From Corallococcus silvisoli (GTDB lineage: Bacteria; Myxococcota; Myxococcia; Myxococcales; Myxococcaceae), in NCBI RefSeq assembly GCF_009909145.1, contig NZ_JAAAPJ010000020.1:90832-154831 (forward strand): a stretch of DNA of 64,000 nucleotides. Reading direction: 5' to 3'. The notes under the pieces are model-generated. The model saw nothing but the letters and a program-made list of their open reading frames with translations. It had not been told where the DNA came from and made no database searches. Below are positions 33,982-42,465 of this stretch, one piece after another. The translations under genes and the position numbers were made by a program. Within the stretch, counting starts at the first letter, position 1. Each line of letters opens with the position of its first letter.

Positions 33982-34766
33982 TACTCGACGAGCCCCTCGA
34001 TGGGGCTGGACGCGGAGCCGTACGCCTTGCGCGGGATGCGCCCGGCCAGGAACGCGTCGCGGCCCGCCTCCACCGCCTTCTTCATGGCCACGGCCATGCG
34101 CACCGGATCCTTCGCGCCCGCGATGGCGGTGTTCATGAGCAGCGCGTCCACGCCCAGCTCCATCGCGATCGCCGCGTCGGACGCCGTGCCCACGCCCGCG
34201 TCCACGATGACGGGCACCTTCACCACCTCGCGGATGAGGCGCAGGTTGTGCGGGTTGCGGATGCCCAGGCCGCTGCCGATGGGCGCCGCCAGCGGCATCA
34301 CCGCCGCGCAGCCAGCGTCCTCCAGCTTGCGCGCGGTGATGGGGTCGTCGCTGGTGTAGGGCAGCACCGTGAAGCCCTCCTTCACCAGGATGCGCGCCGC
34401 CTTCAGCGTCTCCTCCACGTCCGGGTAGAGCGTCTTCTCGTCGCCCAGGACCTCCAGCTTCACCCACTTGCTCATGCCCAGCTCTTCCGCGAGCCGGCAC
34501 GTGCGCACCGCGTCGTCCGCCGTGTAGCAGAGCGCCGTGTTGGGCAGCAGCCGCAGCTTGTTCCGGTCGATCCAGTTCATCAGCGACGCCTCGCCCGTGG
34601 CCTTCAGGTCCAGGCGCCGCACCGCCACCGTGACGAGCTCCGCGCCCGATGCGTCGTGGCACTGCTTCATCACCGCGTGGCTGGGGTACCGCCCCGTCCC
34701 GACGATGAGCCGCGAGGTGAACGTCACCCCCGCCAGCGTGAAAGGCTTGTCCGCGATGCCGCTCAT
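33981..34766 (-). CDS. thiG: Thiazole synthase ThiG
   Basis: 261 residues. TIM-barrel thiazole synthase motifs are clear: SRLIVGTGRYPS, VKLEVLGD with the Schiff-base Lys, PYTSDDP, PIGSGLGI, VIVDAGVGTASDAA and MNTAIAGA. It joins deoxyxylulose phosphate, dehydroglycine and ThiS-borne sulfur. ATG 34766 was chosen over upstream codons because the domain starts there. Confidence 0.96.
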   Translation of the reverse strand: MSGIADKPFTLAGVTFTSRLIVGTGRYPSHAVMKQCHDASGAELVTVAVRRLDLKATGEASLMNWIDRNKLRLLPNTALCYTADDAVRTCRLAEELGMSKWVKLEVLGDEKTLYPDVEETLKAARILVKEGFTVLPYTSDDPITARKLEDAGCAAVMPLAAPIGSGLGIRNPHNLRLIREVVKVPVIVDAGVGTASDAAIAMELGVDALLMNTAIAGAKDPVRMAVAMKKAVEAGRDAFLAGRIPRKAYGSASSPIEGLVE

Positions 34767-34792
34767 GACCGTGTCCTCTCCCAGGCCTGCAC

Positions 34793-34996
34793 TCACCCGC
34801 CACCCACGAAGGTGACGATCTCCACCCGGTCTCCGTCCTGGAGCCGGTGCTCGGGGTGACGGGCGCGGCGCACCACCTCCGCGTTCACCTCCACCGCCAC
34901 CCCGGGTCCGCTGCCCAGCGCCAGCAGCGCCAGCAGGGACGAAAGGGTGCTGCCCTCCGGCAGCGTTCGCGCTTCTCCGTTCACCCACACGTTCAC
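34793..34996 (-). CDS. thiS: Sulfur carrier protein ThiS
   Basis: 67 residues with a ubiquitin-like fold pattern (VNGEART, DGDRVEIVTFVGGG) and the essential C-terminal Gly-Gly that is adenylated and thiocarboxylated. The start is GTG 34996 with GGAAGGAG 10 bases upstream. First gene of the thiS-thiG-tenI-like operon. No TPP riboswitch was seen ahead of it. Confidence 0.93.
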   Translation of the reverse strand: MNVWVNGEARTLPEGSTLSSLLALLALGSGPGVAVEVNAEVVRRARHPEHRLQDGDRVEIVTFVGGG

Positions 34997-35317
34997 GGCG
35001 TCACGGCTCCTTCCGGCCCCCACGAACGGGACCCGCCGGTGCCAGTACAAGGGCGGTTCTGCCCTGTCAACGCACCGCCACCCTCCAAAAACCACCCCCA
35101 TCAAGCGCCCCGGAGCGGATTTTTCGTGCCCGGATGCGTTTTGTTCCGCCTGGAGAGCAGGCGGACGGCCAGGGCGCGTCCTCCCAGGAGGCTGCCCCTA
35201 GTCCCTGGAAACGCCCGTGACAACCCCTGTGCAGGTACGGGGGGAGCGACCAGTTTCTGCCCAACGCCGGGGAACAATTCCTCCGGCATCCAGAACACAC
35301 AAACAGGGGGCAGTCAC
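34997..35317. other. Divergent intergenic region between thiS and a lipoprotein gene
   Basis: 321 bases. It holds the thiS promoter candidate at 35044-35070 and must hold the promoter of the plus-strand lipoprotein, which I could not place with confidence. The conserved THI-box segments are absent. Nothing else is evident. Confidence 0.6.
35044..35070 (-). promoter_or_regulatory. Candidate sigma-70 promoter of the thiS operon
   Basis: Read on the minus strand, a perfect TTGACA (35070-35065) is followed after 15 bases by TGTACT (35049-35044), 4 of 6 matches to the -10 box. The transcript would start about 40 bases before the thiS GTG. The spacer is short, which lowers confidence. Confidence 0.45.
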
Positions 35318-35914
35318 ATGCGGAAGCTCATGTTCGCGGTCACGGCGGTGGCGGGGCTGACGATGGTTACTGGCTGTAAGAAGGACGATGTCCAGGCCCA
35401 GCGCGAGGACGTCGCCGAGGCCCGCCAGGAAGCGGCGCAGGAGACAGCCGAGGCGCGTCAGGACGAGAACAAGGAGATGGCGTCCGCGCAGCGGAGCGCC
35501 AACGAGGACATCGCGGAGGCGCACCAGGACGCCAACGAGAAGATCGCCAGCGCCAATGAGGACGTGCGCGACGAGGAGAAGGACCTGGCCGAGGCCCAGG
35601 CCAACCGCGATGAGGAGCTGGCCCTGGGTGGCTCCGGCATGGCCGGCACGACGGCCGCCGCCGCGGCCACGACCGTCAATGGCCGCCTGCTGTCCAAGTC
35701 CGGCGACACGCTGACGCTGGTGGACACCCACAACCGCGAGCTGAAGATCAAGACGAACGACAAGACGGCGCTGATGGACAGCGGCAGCCGCGCGGTGAAG
35801 CTGGATGACATCAAGGAAGGCTCGCAGGTGCGCGCCTCCTACGTGATGGACGGCAAGGACATGGTCGCCCGCGACGTCACCCTGGTCGCGCCGGTGAAGA
35901 AGCTGGACAAGTAA
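35318..35914 (+). CDS. Lipoprotein with hendecad (11-residue) repeats
   Basis: 198 residues. The signal peptide ends in a lipobox (MVTGC, Cys20). From residue 33 an 11-residue pattern repeats in register at 33, 44, 55, 66 and 77, and again at 91: AEARQEAAQET, AEARQDENKEM, ASAQRSANEDI and so on, rich in Ala, Glu, Gln and Asp. This predicts a right-handed coiled coil or an LEA-like disordered helix. A Gly/Ala linker follows, then a small beta domain (about 120-190; VNGRLLSKSGDTLTLVD). Function is unknown; envelope stress or desiccation protection is a guess. Confidence 0.83.
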   Translation: MRKLMFAVTAVAGLTMVTGCKKDDVQAQREDVAEARQEAAQETAEARQDENKEMASAQRSANEDIAEAHQDANEKIASANEDVRDEEKDLAEAQANRDEELALGGSGMAGTTAAAAATTVNGRLLSKSGDTLTLVDTHNRELKIKTNDKTALMDSGSRAVKLDDIKEGSQVRASYVMDGKDMVARDVTLVAPVKKLDK

Positions 35915-35972
35915 TCCCCGCGCCACACGCGCCGAAACGTCCCAGGTGGACAGGGGATGGACTTGAAGGCAG

Positions 35973-36008
35973 CGGCTCTCGCGGCGACGCGGGGGCCGTT
36001 TCCTTTTT
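35973..36008 (+). terminator. Intrinsic terminator after the hendecad lipoprotein
   Basis: CGGCTCTCGCG pairs with CGCGGGGGCCG around GCGA, with two G-U pairs, and is followed by TTTCCTTTTT. A typical rho-independent layout about 60 bases past the stop. Confidence 0.7.
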
Positions 36009-36130
36009 AGTCGGGGAAATGCCCGGTGAGGTCGGATGGGAATGTCTGACCCGGGTGGTAGGACGCGGGCGTGAGGTCTTCCTCATGCCTTCCCACCCTG
36101 GGAAGCGCTTCCGAAGGAGCGTCATCCACG

Positions 36131-37258
36131 ATGGCCACCCATCCCCCCGCGCAGTCCGCGTCCCGGCCCTTCATCCTCTTCTCCACCGGGGCCACGTCCT
36201 ATGAGCTGGTGCGCTACCTGGGGTCGCGCGCCGGAGGGGAGCTGCTGCTCGCCCGCCGGCACTACGCGCGCACGCCGGGCGGACTGGTGCTCATCAAACG
36301 CCTGCGCGACGTTGGGGACGACGTGGGGCGGGCGCGGCTGCGCGAGGAGGTGAAGCTGCTCATGCGGCTGAGCCACCCGGCCATCGCCCCGGTGTACCTG
36401 GTGCGGGTGCACGACGGCGCGCCCCACCTCGTCACGGAGTACGTGGACGGCCCCTGCCTGGAGTCGCTGTCCAGCTTCGCGGCGCTGCGGCGGCGGCCGT
36501 TCTCGGAGGCGTTCGCCGCGTACGTGGGCGCGGAGGTGGCGGACGCGCTCCACCACGCCCACGCGCTGGAGGATGCGCGCGGCGTGCCCGTGGGCGTGGT
36601 GCACCGTGACGTCAGCCCCCGCTCCGTGCGCGTGGACGTACACGGCCGGGTGCGGCTGTCGGACTTCGCGCTCGCGTGGTCGCGGCTGCCGGGGCGCGTG
36701 GTGACCGAGCCGGGGCTCGTGCGCGGGGACGTGGCCTATGCTTCGCCCGAAGCCCTGGAGGGACAGGGCCTGGACGGACGGGCGGACCTGTTCTCCCTGG
36801 GAATGGTGCTCCTGGAGCTGCTCACGGGGCTGCACCTGCTGGACCTGGAGGACATCGAGCGCGCCGCGCAGCAGGCCCAGCCCCTGAACAACGCACGCGG
36901 GCTGTGCGCGGAGACGCCCAGCTGGCTTCCCGCGCCCCTGATGGCCGCGCGCATGGCCTGCCTGACGCCGGTGCACGTGGAGCAGGCGACGCGGGGGCTG
37001 TCGGAGGGCATGTGCGCGGTGCTCCAGCGGGTGCTCCGGCGCGACCGCGCCGCGCGCTTCCAGACGGGCGCGGAGCTGCGGGACTCGCTGCGGGCCCTGC
37101 TGAACTCGGAGGGGCGGCCCTATGGTCCTCCCGAAGCGCTGCGCGAGGTGGCGGAGGTGCGCTCCGACGCGCTCGTGGGGCCCCTGGGGGGGGCGGAGGC
37201 GGGCCTCCCGCTGGAGGACGAGCTCTGGTCCGGCGACGACGGCGAGGACTGGACCTGA
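36131..37258 (+). CDS. Ser/Thr protein kinase fold, probable pseudokinase
   Basis: 375 residues. The kinase domain spans about 20-325 with the beta-3 Lys56 (VLIKRL), alpha-C Glu (REEVKLL), HRD at 158-160, SPE and the DLFSLG helix-F motif. Two key positions are changed: the catalytic-loop Asn is Ser165 (HRDVSPRS) and DFG is DFA (178-180). The glycine loop is also degenerate (LGSRAGGEL). The metal-binding residues are therefore impaired, suggesting weak or no phosphotransfer. There is no membrane segment or sensor domain; the acidic tail is short. ATG 36131 follows GAAGGAG. Confidence 0.85.
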   Translation: MATHPPAQSASRPFILFSTGATSYELVRYLGSRAGGELLLARRHYARTPGGLVLIKRLRDVGDDVGRARLREEVKLLMRLSHPAIAPVYLVRVHDGAPHLVTEYVDGPCLESLSSFAALRRRPFSEAFAAYVGAEVADALHHAHALEDARGVPVGVVHRDVSPRSVRVDVHGRVRLSDFALAWSRLPGRVVTEPGLVRGDVAYASPEALEGQGLDGRADLFSLGMVLLELLTGLHLLDLEDIERAAQQAQPLNNARGLCAETPSWLPAPLMAARMACLTPVHVEQATRGLSEGMCAVLQRVLRRDRAARFQTGAELRDSLRALLNSEGRPYGPPEALREVAEVRSDALVGPLGGAEAGLPLEDELWSGDDGEDWT

Positions 37259-37321
37259 GGGAGGCGTTCCTCCCTCGCGGGGTGCTTGTCATCGCGGGAG
37301 GCGGTGGCGAAGACTGCTGGC

Positions 37322-38329
37322 ATGGGTGACGTGACGGAGCTGCACCGTCGGTGGTGCATCGCGGACGGGCATGCGGATTCGCTGATGTGGAACCGCGACC
37401 TGTGCGAGCGGTCCTCGGAGGGGCACGTGGACTTCCCCCGCCTGCGCGAGGCGGGGGTGAAGCTGCAGTGCTTCACGTTGGTGACCCGGGGCTTCCCCTT
37501 CATTGGCGGCTTCCCGCTGTTCGCCGCATGGCGCAAGTGGCCCCGCGAGGCGCGCGGCTCCGAGTGGACCCGCGCGCTCTGGCAGATCGAGCGGCTGGAC
37601 GCCTTCTGCGCCCGCTCCGGGGACACCGTGCGCGTCGCCACCACCGGGGCGGGGCTGGAGGACAACCTCGCCCACGGGCGGCTGTCGGCGGTGCTGGGCG
37701 TGGAGGGGGGCCACGCCATCGAAGGACAGGTGTCGCGGCTCGAGGAGCTGTATCGGCGCGGGGTGCGCTTCATGGGGCTCACGCACCTGTCCAACAACGA
37801 CCTGGGCGGTTCCTCGTTCCCGATGATGGGCAACCGGGGGCTGACGCCGCTGGGGCACCAGGTGATGGAAGAGATGGCCCGCCTGGGGATGAGCGTGGAC
37901 GTGGCGCACGCCTCCGAGCAGACGCTGACGGACCTCTTCGCGCACCCCACCGTGCGCTACTTCTGTTCGCACACGGGCGTGCGCGCGGCGGGCGGCGGCT
38001 GGCGCAACCTGTCCGACGCGGCGTTGCGCACCATCGCCCAGCGCGGCGGCGTGGTGGGCATCATCCTGGCGCCGGTGTACCTGGGCGGCGACACGATGGA
38101 CGACGTGGTCCGACACGTGGAGCACGCGGTCAACGTCATGGGCGAAGAGGGGGTGGGCGTTGGCTCGGACTACGACGGCATGGTGGCGTTGCCCCGGGGG
38201 ATGCGGGACGTGACGGACCTTCCCCTGCTCACCGAAGCCCTGCTCAAGCGGCACCCGGAGGCGTGGGTGGAACGTGTGCTGGGTGGCAACTTCCGGCGTT
38301 ACTTCCGCGAGACGCTTAGCGGCGGTTGA
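37322..38329 (+). CDS. Membrane dipeptidase family (peptidase M19)
   Basis: 335 residues of the renal-dipeptidase family. Zinc ligands and active-site motifs are visible: DGHAD (HxD), VEGGHAIEG (bridging Glu), SHTGVR and GSDYDG. No signal peptide or anchor, so a cytoplasmic enzyme hydrolysing dipeptides or D-amino-acid-containing dipeptides is likely. ATG 37322 was preferred because the family starts at WCIADGHAD; the frame is open 12 codons further. Confidence 0.9.
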   Translation: MGDVTELHRRWCIADGHADSLMWNRDLCERSSEGHVDFPRLREAGVKLQCFTLVTRGFPFIGGFPLFAAWRKWPREARGSEWTRALWQIERLDAFCARSGDTVRVATTGAGLEDNLAHGRLSAVLGVEGGHAIEGQVSRLEELYRRGVRFMGLTHLSNNDLGGSSFPMMGNRGLTPLGHQVMEEMARLGMSVDVAHASEQTLTDLFAHPTVRYFCSHTGVRAAGGGWRNLSDAALRTIAQRGGVVGIILAPVYLGGDTMDDVVRHVEHAVNVMGEEGVGVGSDYDGMVALPRGMRDVTDLPLLTEALLKRHPEAWVERVLGGNFRRYFRETLSGG

Positions 38330-38365
38330 CAGCGAAAAAACGGTCGCGAAGAGTCGCTGGCACTC

Positions 38366-38749
38366 ATGAACCGTTTGCTCTTCGTGCTCCTGTCCCTCGT
38401 CGGCTTCTCCCTTCTTTCCGGCTGTGGCGGGCCTGGCGCCGGGGACTCGTGTGGCGGCAGGGACTTCGTGTGTCAGGACGACGCTCAGGCGCTGGAGTGC
38501 CGCGGCGGGAAGTGGCGCGCGCTGGCCTGCCGCGGGCCGCTGGGCTGCCGTGAACTGGCGGACAGTGTGCGGTGTGACACGTCCCTCAACCAGGAGAACG
38601 ACGCGTGCGCCCAGGACGCGGAGGGCAAGGGCGTGTGCAGCCCGAACGGCGGCACGGCGCTGCTCACCTGCCAGCAGGGGGTGCTGGTGAAGACGGCGGA
38701 CTGCTCGTCCTGCTCGGTGCAGGAGGGTCAGGTCATCTGCCAGCCGTGA
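38366..38749 (+). CDS. Small cysteine-rich lipoprotein
   Basis: 127 residues. A signal peptide ends in the lipobox LLSGC (Cys20). The mature part holds about a dozen Cys, many in short repeating units of the type CxGGKW..LxC and CQQGVLVKTxDC, resembling disulfide-knotted surface proteins common in myxobacteria. No enzymatic motif; probably exported and disulfide-bonded. Confidence 0.8.
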   Translation: MNRLLFVLLSLVGFSLLSGCGGPGAGDSCGGRDFVCQDDAQALECRGGKWRALACRGPLGCRELADSVRCDTSLNQENDACAQDAEGKGVCSPNGGTALLTCQQGVLVKTADCSSCSVQEGQVICQP

Positions 38750-38767
38750 GCGCTCCGGCCCGGAGCG

Positions 38768-39433
38768 TCAGCGCTCCGGCTCCCCATCGGAGGGCGGCTT
38801 CGGTGCGTCCGCGGGCGGCGGCGCGGGCAGGTAGCCCCCCGCCGCCATCCGCTTCGCGGACTTCGCGTACAGGTCCGGTGACAGGCCCTGGACACCGGTG
38901 CCGTCAATCCACCGGTTGTAGAAGTTGAAGAGGGCGCAGACGGACACCGCGTCGTAGATGGCCTCGTCCGACCAGCCGGCCGCCTTCAAGCGCTCCACGT
39001 CCTCGCGGCGCACGTCTCCTGGCGCGTCGTTGAGCTTGTCCACGAAGGCGAACAACGCCTTCTCGGCCTCCGGAATGGGGGCCGTCGTCACATCATCCAA
39101 CACCGCCTGGACGCGCTCGGGGCCGCCCAGCAATTCCGCCGCGACCGCGGCGTGAGAGCCCGTTCAAAACACGCAGGCGTTGCGCCGCGACGTATACGCG
39201 GCGATGAGCTCCCTCAGCCCGGCGGACAGCGGCGAGGGGCCGCGCATCACCTCGTGGGTGAAGGCGGACAGCGCGTCCGTCATGCGCGGCTTGAAGGCGA
39301 ACAGGTGCCAGATTCCCGGCGGCGCGAAGCCCGCGCCGCGCGCCATGGCGATCATCCTCCCGTAGTGCCCGTCGGATTCGTGCGACTCGACGTCGGGCAG
39401 GTACATGGGGTCCGGAGGGGAGGACTTCTTCAT
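38768..39433 (-). CDS. AhpD/CMD-like peroxidase-related protein with in-frame UGA (selenoprotein candidate)
   Basis: 221 codons including one internal TGA at 39166-39164. Upstream, 89 residues end in SRRNACVF; downstream, in the same frame, TGSHAAVAAELLGGPERV continues the family sequence to the stop at 38768. Peroxidase-related AhpD-like proteins have CxxC here (NxCxxC..H), so TGA sits at the second, reactive Cys, giving CVFU. A hairpin of SECIS geometry follows (39152-39137). I read this as a selenocysteine protein of the carboxymuconolactone decarboxylase superfamily, reducing peroxides. The alternative is a nonsense mutation making a pseudogene. The tail past 195 is Pro-rich. Confidence 0.75.
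39137..39152 (-). promoter_or_regulatory. SECIS-like hairpin downstream of the UGA
   Basis: On the minus strand CGCCGC pairs with GCGGCG (6 pairs) around the tetraloop GGUC. There are 17 bases between the UGA and the loop, within the 16-37 range of the bacterial SECIS model, and the loop starts with G as that model requires. GC-rich hairpins arise easily in this genome, so geometry alone is supportive, not decisive. Confidence 0.5.
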
Positions 39434-39467
39434 CGCGCACTTCCCTGGCGAAAGACGGGGACGCCCA

Positions 39468-40253
39468 TCAGGCCAGCGACGCGAGGAACGTGTCCAGCAC
39501 CGTATTGAAGGCCTCGGGGCGTTCCTGGTTGGCCAGGTGTCCGGCGCCAGGGATGATCTCCAGCCTCGCTCCCCGTACCAGGTCCGCCATCTGCTTCGCC
39601 TTCGCCACGGGGGTGAGGACGTCGTGCTCGCCCACCACGACCAGCGTGGGCCCCGCGAAGCGCGCCAGCAGATCCTTGCTGTCCAGCCGCGACGCCATGC
39701 CCCGCTGCGCGGCGGCGATGGCTTGCGGCGTGGTGGAGAGTCCCAGCCTTGTGGCCTCGCGCCCCACCGGTGACTCCGGCCCCGCGTGCAGCAGCAGCGG
39801 GACGAGCCCGTGGATGACGGACGCAGAGCCTTCCTTCAGGGCCTGCTGTGCGGTGGCCTCGCGCTTGTCGCGTCCCGCGGCGTCGTCCGCGTTGCACTGC
39901 GTGTCCGCGAGCACCAGTCCGCGCACCCGGCCCGGGTCCTCGCGCAGCAGGGCCAGCGACGCGTAGCCCCCCATGGACACGCCGCCCACCACCGCCGAGT
40001 CGATGCTCAGCGCGTCCAGCAGCGCCAGCGCGTCCAGCGCCAGCCTGCGCATCTCCAGGGGGCCCTCGCCCAGCGGGCTTTGTCCGAAGCCGCGCAGGTC
40101 CGGCACGATGAAGCGGTAGCGCCCGGACAGCGCCGCCACCTGGGGGTCGAACGAGGAGCCATCCAGCGAGAAGGCATGCAGGAGCAGCACCGGCAAGCCC
40201 CGGCCCACGTCCCGGTAGTGCAGCGGGATTCCATCCACGGCGACCGTCAGCAT
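39468..40253 (-). CDS. Alpha/beta hydrolase (3-oxoadipate enol-lactonase-like)
   Basis: 261 residues with the complete alpha/beta-hydrolase signature: oxyanion HAFSLDGSSFDPQ, RGFGQS, the nucleophile elbow GVSMGG, acid in GEHDVLTP and catalytic His in GAGHLANQE. The PcaD/BioH-like group fits, but the substrate cannot be told. Start ATG 40253. It lies 34 bases upstream of the AhpD-like gene on the same strand, so the two may be co-transcribed. Confidence 0.88.
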   Translation of the reverse strand: MLTVAVDGIPLHYRDVGRGLPVLLLHAFSLDGSSFDPQVAALSGRYRFIVPDLRGFGQSPLGEGPLEMRRLALDALALLDALSIDSAVVGGVSMGGYASLALLREDPGRVRGLVLADTQCNADDAAGRDKREATAQQALKEGSASVIHGLVPLLLHAGPESPVGREATRLGLSTTPQAIAAAQRGMASRLDSKDLLARFAGPTLVVVGEHDVLTPVAKAKQMADLVRGARLEIIPGAGHLANQERPEAFNTVLDTFLASLA

Positions 40254-40287
40254 GCGTCCTCCCGGCGTGACCCGTTCGGGTGCGGGG

Positions 40288-41229
40288 TCAGATCCACTTC
40301 TTGTACTTGAACCAGGCGACGAGCCCCACGGGGAAGCCCACCATTGTCGCCCACATGGCGGCGTACCAGCCCCGGCCCGTCAACTGGTCGAAGTTCTGCC
40401 CGAAGAACCCCACGATGAAGGACAGGGGCAGGAAGAGGGTCGCGAAGATGGTCAGCTGCTTGCTGATGTCGTTGGTGCGGTTGGCCACCATGGACAGGTA
40501 GCCGTCCATCACGTTGCCCACCACGTCGCGGCTGGAGTCGATCTGCTCGTACAGCCGCACCAGGTGGTCATAGACGTCGCGGAAGTACAGCGTGGTCTTC
40601 TCTTGAATCTGCGGGATGCCCCGGCGCGACAGCATGCCCACCACGTCGCGCTGGGGGGAGAGCACCCGGCGCAGCGTCACCAGCGCGCGCTTGAGCTGGA
40701 AGATGCGCTGGAGCTGCTCCGGGGAGGGCTCCGCGAAGATGGCGTCCTCCAGGTCGTCCAGCTCGTCGCTGAAGTCATCCAGGATGGGGAACTGCGCGTC
40801 CACGAGCGCATCCGTGAGCAGGTAGAGGACGACGTCCACGCCCCGGCCCAGCGTGCCGGCGGGGTCTTCCTTCACGCGCCGCACGACGGCATCGTGGCTG
40901 GGCAGCTTGAGCGCGTGCACGCTGATGAGCCAGTCCTGCGCCAGGAAGAAGTGCTGTTCATGCAGCGTGAGCTCGGTGACCTCCGTCCCGCAGCTGAAGC
41001 CCTGCAGCACGATGAACTGGTGGTGCGGGTACTCCTCCAGCTTGGGCCGCTGGTCCAGGTGGAGGCAGTCCTCCACGGCGAGCCGGTGGAGCTGGAAGCG
41101 TTCAGCCAGGCGGCCCATCAGCTCCGCGGTCGGCTCCAGGACGTCGATCCACTTGGGCCCCGGCCGGTCGAGCAGCTCCTCGCCGCCTGAAACCGCCTTG
41201 CCGTCCTCCCACAGACAGACCTGGATCAT
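40288..41229 (-). CDS. CorA-family divalent cation transporter with GQN motif
   Basis: 313 residues: a soluble alpha/beta funnel domain, a long helix (about 170-250) and two C-terminal membrane helices. The pore-entry signature, GMN in Mg-transporting CorA, is GQN here (FFGQNFDQL), and the C-terminus is the basic KYKKW typical of the family. The change may alter ion selectivity, as variants such as GIN do in ZntB. ATG 41229 has GGGGAG upstream; TTG 41250 is less likely. Confidence 0.88.
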   Translation of the reverse strand: MIQVCLWEDGKAVSGGEELLDRPGPKWIDVLEPTAELMGRLAERFQLHRLAVEDCLHLDQRPKLEEYPHHQFIVLQGFSCGTEVTELTLHEQHFFLAQDWLISVHALKLPSHDAVVRRVKEDPAGTLGRGVDVVLYLLTDALVDAQFPILDDFSDELDDLEDAIFAEPSPEQLQRIFQLKRALVTLRRVLSPQRDVVGMLSRRGIPQIQEKTTLYFRDVYDHLVRLYEQIDSSRDVVGNVMDGYLSMVANRTNDISKQLTIFATLFLPLSFIVGFFGQNFDQLTGRGWYAAMWATMVGFPVGLVAWFKYKKWI

Positions 41230-41316
41230 TTCCGTGGACTCCCCGGCCAAGCTTCCGGCCCGGAACGATTGCTAGAACTCCCCGGACGCGATGTCGAGCG
41301 GTAGAGTGGGGGCAAC

Positions 41317-42465
41317 GTGTCCGCTGCCGCCGAGAATCCCCCGCCGGCCTCCCTCACCCCGAGGCTCGAACAAATCCTCCAGTCGCTGCCCGACCGCGCC
41401 TTCGCCGCGCGGCTGCGCGCGGTGTATCTCGCCGCGGCCCAGGCCATCTCCCGGCTGAGCGACCTGGACCTGGTGAAGTACGAGACGCCCGTCGTCGACG
41501 CCAGCCCAGACCTGTCACTGTGGGAGGAGATGGCGCCCGTCATCCGCGACACGGTGATGGACGTCAACGGGCTGCTCAACGTCATCCGGGAGCAGTTCCC
41601 CGGCGCGCCCCCGGCGGAGCCCTCCGCGTCGCGCAAGGGCGCCGCGGACGTGCCGGGCCTGCTCCAGGAGGGGATGACGCGGCTGGCCCAGAGCATCACC
41701 CAGCTGGGCGAGGCCATGCGCAACCCGTCCGTGGTGAGCGACCGCTGGCAGCTGCTGGCGGAGATCCAGCGCTTCCGCTCGGACTACCGCGAACAGATGA
41801 GCCAGCTCGTCTTCGAGTCCGCGAGCAGCTTCGGCGAGGTGTCACGCGCCCAGGTGGTCCCCGGCTACGAGGCGGAGGTGAAGGCGGCCGTCACCGTGCG
41901 GGCCATCACCTCCGACCTGTCGCGCATCGTCGCGGCGCGGCTCGGCAAGGTGCGTGACGCGAAGCCGGAAGAGGTGCTCTGGAACGCGCAGCAGCTCCAG
42001 ACGGAGCTGGATGCCTTCGGCCGCACCGCCGCGTACCGGAACCTGCGCGCGCAGGACAAGCGCCACATCGTCGAGGCCCGCGCGGAGATAGGGGCGCTCG
42101 CGCTCCAGACGGCCCCGGAGCGGCAGGCGCTGGTGACGGTGACGGAGGGGCTGGACGCGCTGGTGCGCGGGCTGTCCGCGATGAACCAGCGCCAGCTGCT
42201 CATCCTCCACGACCGCGAGGTGTGGGCCGCGTGTGGCGTGCGGTTGGAGCGCGCCCTGAGCCAGTCGAACAAGGATCCGGTCGCGTCCGCCAAGGCCCTG
42301 GCGGAGGCCGCGGCCAGCGCCCAATCGCTCTACGGCCGGGACGCGACCATGGACGCGTTCCTGCGCAAGGCGCGCAAGCTGAAGCTCGCGACGCTCACGG
42401 GTCCCGAACTGCTCGCCACCATCGAGTCCTTCCAGTCCCAGCTCGCGCAACTGGACGTGATGTGA
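41317..42465 (+). CDS. Hypothetical helical protein
   Basis: 382 residues, no signal peptide or membrane segment, mostly amphipathic helix with a short Pro/Ala/Ser break near residue 100. I recognise no family. GTG 41317 is the only reasonable start. Its stop overlaps the HAD phosphatase start (GTGA), and that gene overlaps the RlmI-like gene in the same way, so it heads a tightly coupled three-gene operon. Confidence 0.7.
   Translation: MSAAAENPPPASLTPRLEQILQSLPDRAFAARLRAVYLAAAQAISRLSDLDLVKYETPVVDASPDLSLWEEMAPVIRDTVMDVNGLLNVIREQFPGAPPAEPSASRKGAADVPGLLQEGMTRLAQSITQLGEAMRNPSVVSDRWQLLAEIQRFRSDYREQMSQLVFESASSFGEVSRAQVVPGYEAEVKAAVTVRAITSDLSRIVAARLGKVRDAKPEEVLWNAQQLQTELDAFGRTAAYRNLRAQDKRHIVEARAEIGALALQTAPERQALVTVTEGLDALVRGLSAMNQRQLLILHDREVWAACGVRLERALSQSNKDPVASAKALAEAAASAQSLYGRDATMDAFLRKARKLKLATLTGPELLATIESFQSQLAQLDVM

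Noticed and set aside
34997..35110. TPP riboswitch upstream of thiS
   Set aside because: The conserved THI-box segments are not present on the minus strand between thiS and its promoter.
38768..39133. Separate 121-residue gene starting at TTG downstream of the UGA
   Set aside because: It begins in the middle of the AhpD-like domain with no Shine-Dalgarno, and reads as the same protein in the same frame.
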